Part shown: in pieces, positions 15,261 through 17,050 of the stretch
Layout of the letters: every line of letters begins with the position of its first letter
Numbering within the stretch: the stretch's first letter is position 1
Assembly (NCBI GenBank): GCA_002686705.1
Contig: NYYH01000040.1
Location: 1-17,050 of the forward strand
Source: Bacteroidota bacterium
GTDB taxonomy: Bacteria; Bacteroidota; Bacteroidia; Bacteroidales; F082
Reading direction: 5' to 3'
DNA: 17,050 bases
The notes under the pieces: model-generated
What the model saw: the letters and a program-made list of their open reading frames with translations, nothing else
Told to the model about the DNA's origin: nothing
Databases searched by the model: none
Translations under genes and position numbers: made by a program

Positions 15261-16067
15261 TTACAGATTCAACTTCATCTGTATAGCCTGCACCTGCTTC
15301 TTCAACTCCTTAACTTCCCTGGTAAGTTCATTCTTTTCCTTGTTAGGTTCAGGCACTTCAGAGCTAATATAATTTACAAACTTCCAAATTTCAGTTACAT
15401 CACTTATTTTAATTTCGTAAGGCAAAAAAAGTGGGTTTAGAGAGTGAAGCATTAATTTACCCTCATTTTCGATTAAATTCTCCACAACTTTAAATACCAT
15501 TCCATCATCGCGAGTAAGAATAATATATGCATGGTGGTTTCGTATCGTGTTCCAATCCTGAACAAACTCACCGGTAACGTATGACGCATCAGGAATAGGT
15601 AGCATCGAATCGCCATTAATCTGAAAACTCCTGTATTTCTTTTGTTTCGACAAGAAAGGTAATTTGAATGTCGGTAGTATCCTTATATACTCAGGATCAG
15701 CATATCCGGCAGCATAACCGGCACTGGCTTTTTCGTTAACCAGCTCGATATTCTCATCATTATCCTGGTCAACTGTTGTTGCTAATACTCTTAAGTTACT
15801 CCCTTTTACATATATGTCATAACCTTTTTCTAACTGCGACAATTGACTCTCTGACAAGGATTCCAGATCGATCTTTATCAATGTATCAACTGCAACCCCA
15901 AAGTAATCAGAAAATTGTATCAGTGCACTAAGATTAGGATGACCTACACCATTTTCATAGCCACTCAATGTAGATCGTTTCATTGTTAACGCATGAGCCA
16001 CATCATCCTGAGTGCGTCCCTGGCGTTTCCTTAATAATTTAATGTTGTTTTTAAAGTACATAGGCAT
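15261..16067 (-). CDS. LexA/UmuD-like repressor: XRE helix-turn-helix plus S24 self-cleavage domain
   Basis: A 268-residue XRE-S24 regulator. An N-terminal HTH_3 domain spans about residues 8-63 (IKLLRKRQGRTQDDVAHALT, then STLSGYENGVGHPNLSAL). The peptidase S24 domain follows, with a probable cleavage site at A116-G117 in KASAGYAAGY, the serine in INGDSMLP (S154) and the lysine in VFKVVEN (K193). A charged C-terminal tail (about 240-268) is predicted coiled coil, probably for dimerisation. Such proteins repress damage genes until RecA-stimulated self-cleavage. In Bacteroidota this type often sits beside a Y-family polymerase gene, and dinB is nearby, divergent. The start is ATG 16067 or ATG 16061 (MYFKNNIK); relatives as I recall start at the latter. 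A perfect palindrome lies 9 bases upstream, a candidate autoregulatory operator. Confidence 0.92.
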   Translation of the reverse strand: MPMYFKNNIKLLRKRQGRTQDDVAHALTMKRSTLSGYENGVGHPNLSALIQFSDYFGVAVDTLIKIDLESLSESQLSQLEKGYDIYVKGSNLRVLATTVDQDNDENIELVNEKASAGYAAGYADPEYIRILPTFKLPFLSKQKKYRSFQINGDSMLPIPDASYVTGEFVQDWNTIRNHHAYIILTRDDGMVFKVVENLIENEGKLMLHSLNPLFLPYEIKISDVTEIWKFVNYISSEVPEPNKEKNELTREVKELKKQVQAIQMKLNL

Positions 16068-16075
16068 TATTATTA

Positions 16076-16087
16076 ATTACCGGTAAT
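16076..16087. promoter_or_regulatory. Candidate operator: perfect 12-bp palindrome ATTACCGGTAAT
   Basis: The palindrome is exact and lies 9 bases upstream of the repressor's ATG (16067), where a bound dimer would block transcription or initiation. XRE-S24 repressors normally bind such dyads. I found no second exact copy upstream of dinB, so control of dinB by the same site is not shown; a partial TCCGGA core occurs about 20 bases further upstream. Confidence 0.4.
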
Positions 16088-16159
16088 AGTATTTAAAAAT
16101 TCCGGATGGTTATTCATTATTATCTATTTATTTTTTTACAACAAGTTTTTCCTTTGCGA

Positions 16160-16224
16160 CACTTTGTGGTAAAAAACAATTAACCACTAAGTCGCGCTAA
16201 GGTAATCACAAAGGATACACTAAG
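16160..16224. repeat. 65-bp direct repeat, copy 1 (3' side of the GxxExxY gene)
   Basis: It aligns without gaps to 16642-16706; by hand count 54 of 65 positions are identical. Both copies contain CTT-GTGGT, an AAAAAACA-TTA spacer, ACCACTAAG, ATCACAAA and ACTAAG, so each is a palindromic junction of two arms. This copy starts within a further left arm (16151-16170) and ends two bases before the GxxExxY stop codon. Confidence 0.8.
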
Positions 16225-16652
16225 GATCAGAAAATTATCCTCTTAATGCCATCTTTTAATTGTCTGACATTAAAATTTACCAATAATCCTAACTTGCATT
16301 CTGAAAGCTTCAGATACGTGAGTATTTGTGCTAAATGTATATCTGCTAAAGATTCAACAGATTTTATCTCAACAATCACTTTGTTTTCTACTAACAAATC
16401 AACTCTATAACCCACATTAAGTTTTACTTCCTCATAAATTAGTGGCAACGGTTTTTGCTTTTCCACACTTAAGCTGGATTGTACAAGTTCATAATACAAG
16501 CACTCTTCATAAGCACTTTCAAGTAATCCAGGTCCCAATGCAGTATGAACCTTAAATGAGCAATCTAGTACCATTTTGAAAACCTTTTCTATATCCATAA
16601 TATTATTTTTACTTTGTGAACCTTCGTGCAGTACTTAGTGTCACTTAGTGGT
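16183..16652. mobile_element. Putative 470-bp mobile-like unit: GxxExxY gene between 42-bp inverted repeats
   Basis: Left end 16183-16224 starts ACCACTAAG and right end 16611-16652 ends CTTAGTGGT. They are imperfect inverted repeats hugging the gene, two bases beyond its stop and 12 beyond its start. The same end motifs bound the gene-less unit at 15111-15256. No transposase is encoded, so mobility would need a partner in trans or gene-conversion-like spread. The unit sits in the gap between the LexA-like repressor and dinB. An alternative is that the arms are simply extragenic palindromes (REP-like) that accumulate around this gene type. Confidence 0.5.
16227..16598 (-). CDS. GxxExxY-family protein (PD-(D/E)XK-like fold)
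   Basis: A 123-residue protein with the name-giving motif G24-LL-E27-SA-Y30 in LGPGLLESAYEECLYYEL. The second conserved block, YRVDLLVENKVIVEIKSVE (64-82), has D67 and E77-I-K79 in the arrangement of PD-(D/E)XK nucleases, with Q91 a possible further active-site residue. Length and motifs fit the family well. Members are numerous in some genomes, and their function is, to my knowledge, not established; nuclease activity is inference from the fold. It is tightly enclosed by inverted repeats on both sides, with no recognisable TAnnTTTG promoter between the right repeat and its ATG, so transcription may start inside the repeat. Confidence 0.9.
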   Translation of the reverse strand: MDIEKVFKMVLDCSFKVHTALGPGLLESAYEECLYYELVQSSLSVEKQKPLPLIYEEVKLNVGYRVDLLVENKVIVEIKSVESLADIHLAQILTYLKLSECKLGLLVNFNVRQLKDGIKRIIF

Positions 16653-16706
16653 AAAAAACATTTAACCACTAAGGCACTATCAGGTTATCACAAAAGATAT
16701 ACTAAG
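16642..16706. repeat. 65-bp direct repeat, copy 2 (5' side of the GxxExxY gene)
   Basis: Gapless partner of 16160-16224 (54 of 65 identical by hand). Its left part is the right end of the GxxExxY unit; its right part (16665-16706) is an extra ACCAC arm facing dinB with no matching GTGGT arm downstream in the window. The remaining bases up to dinB (16707-16841) are very AT-rich and show no clear promoter consensus or operator copy. Confidence 0.8.
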
Positions 16707-16841
16707 AGCTAATAAAACACATTCTTTTCTTGCATTATTTTTATTAATGATTATATTGTAGTCGAATAATTGCTTATATTATAATCAAAAGTAATACAAA
16801 TATTTTAATTATCAAGTATTTCGTCAAAAAAATAAATAAAA

Positions 16842-17050
16842 TTGAATAATCGAAGTATAATTCATTTAGATCTGGACACATTTTTCGTATCGGTTGAGCG
16901 TTTAGGAAATTCGTCGCTTGTGGGCAAGCCCGTTATCATAGGGGGTATGTCGGACCGGGGTGTGGTGGCAGGATGCAGTTATGAAGCACGACAATTTGGG
17001 GTACACTCGGCTATGCCAATGCGTATGGCTAAGCAACTATGTGGTGATGC
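16842..17050 (+). CDS. dinB: DNA polymerase IV-like Y-family polymerase, N-terminal part (runs off window)
   Basis: The frame runs from TTG 16842 to the window end: 69 codons plus two bases. It opens [20 protein letters not shown], with D10 as first catalytic metal ligand and F15 in the steric-gate position. [20 protein letters not shown] then [20 protein letters not shown] follow, the fingers signature of DinB. In-frame stop TAA at 16833-16835 and the absence of an ATG make TTG the likely start. DinB performs error-prone synthesis past lesions. By hand count, bases 16901-17050 are about 52% GC, well above the visibly AT-rich neighbours, with GGG, CGG and GTG codons that are scarce elsewhere here. 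It is divergent from the LexA-like repressor, with the GxxExxY unit between. Confidence 0.93.
   Translation, partial: MNNRSIIHLDLDTFFVSVERLGNSSLVGKPVIIGGMSDRGVVAGCSYEARQFGVHSAMPMRMAKQLCGD

Noticed and set aside
15009..15440. Plus-strand open frames over the exonuclease start, the repeat unit and the repressor 3' end.
   Set aside because: They run antisense to well-supported genes or through the repeat arms and show no recognisable protein features.
16599..16841. Considered the AT-rich gap before dinB as a toxin-antitoxin or small RNA locus.
   Set aside because: No ORF, terminator hairpin or promoter consensus could be made out; only the repeat copy is supported.

Overview
The window looks like chromosomal DNA from a member of the Bacteroidota, probably a Bacteroidales/Marinilabiliales-type lineage; the rank below phylum is a guess. 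The DNA is AT-rich. Start regions of at least five genes carry the Bacteroidota -7 promoter element TAnnTTTG and none shows a strong Shine-Dalgarno sequence. The gene set also fits: zinc-free L31B, a GlmU-like protein, a LuxC-like acyl-CoA reductase, pyrB with a separate pyrI, and an exonuclease/GIY-YIG fusion.

Bases 1-393 hold only a broken secreted-protein start (minus strand) and a promoter. Bases 394-2843 are a plus-strand run: class III aminotransferase, aat (N-degron tagging), and a GuaD-like deaminase. smpB (tmRNA partner) converges on it from the minus strand. After a 342-base gap comes the pyrimidine operon, pyrB-pyrI, followed by an AlbA_2/schlafen-type regulator-like gene that lacks an ATG start. 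The gap is not empty. It contains a promoter, a 25-codon leader ORF ending in two UUU codons and a stop, and a strong terminator hairpin that overlaps that stop and sits just upstream of pyrB. This has the architecture of a translation-coupled pyrimidine attenuator and is the most interesting regulatory feature here.

Bases 5800-13720 are mostly single-gene plus-strand units: a small putative outer-membrane barrel, a LuxC-like acyl-CoA reductase, rpmE2 with its own terminator, a GlmU-like left-handed beta-helix protein, lon, and an orphan oligopeptide-binding lipoprotein 11 bases after lon.

From 13739 to the right edge the character changes to DNA repair and mobile DNA: a DEDDh exonuclease/GIY-YIG nuclease fusion (minus), a LexA/UmuD-like self-cleaving repressor (minus), a GxxExxY-family PD-(D/E)XK-like protein (minus), and the start of a DinB-type polymerase (plus, cut by the window end). 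The repressor and the polymerase look like a divergent damage-response pair. The GxxExxY gene sits between them inside a compact unit with about 42-bp imperfect terminal inverted repeats (ACCAC...GTGGT). A gene-less unit with the same ends lies next to the repressor's 3' end. The visible part of dinB is noticeably more GC-rich than the rest of the window.

No tRNA, rRNA or CRISPR array was seen. All homology statements are from memory of family motifs; no search was run.
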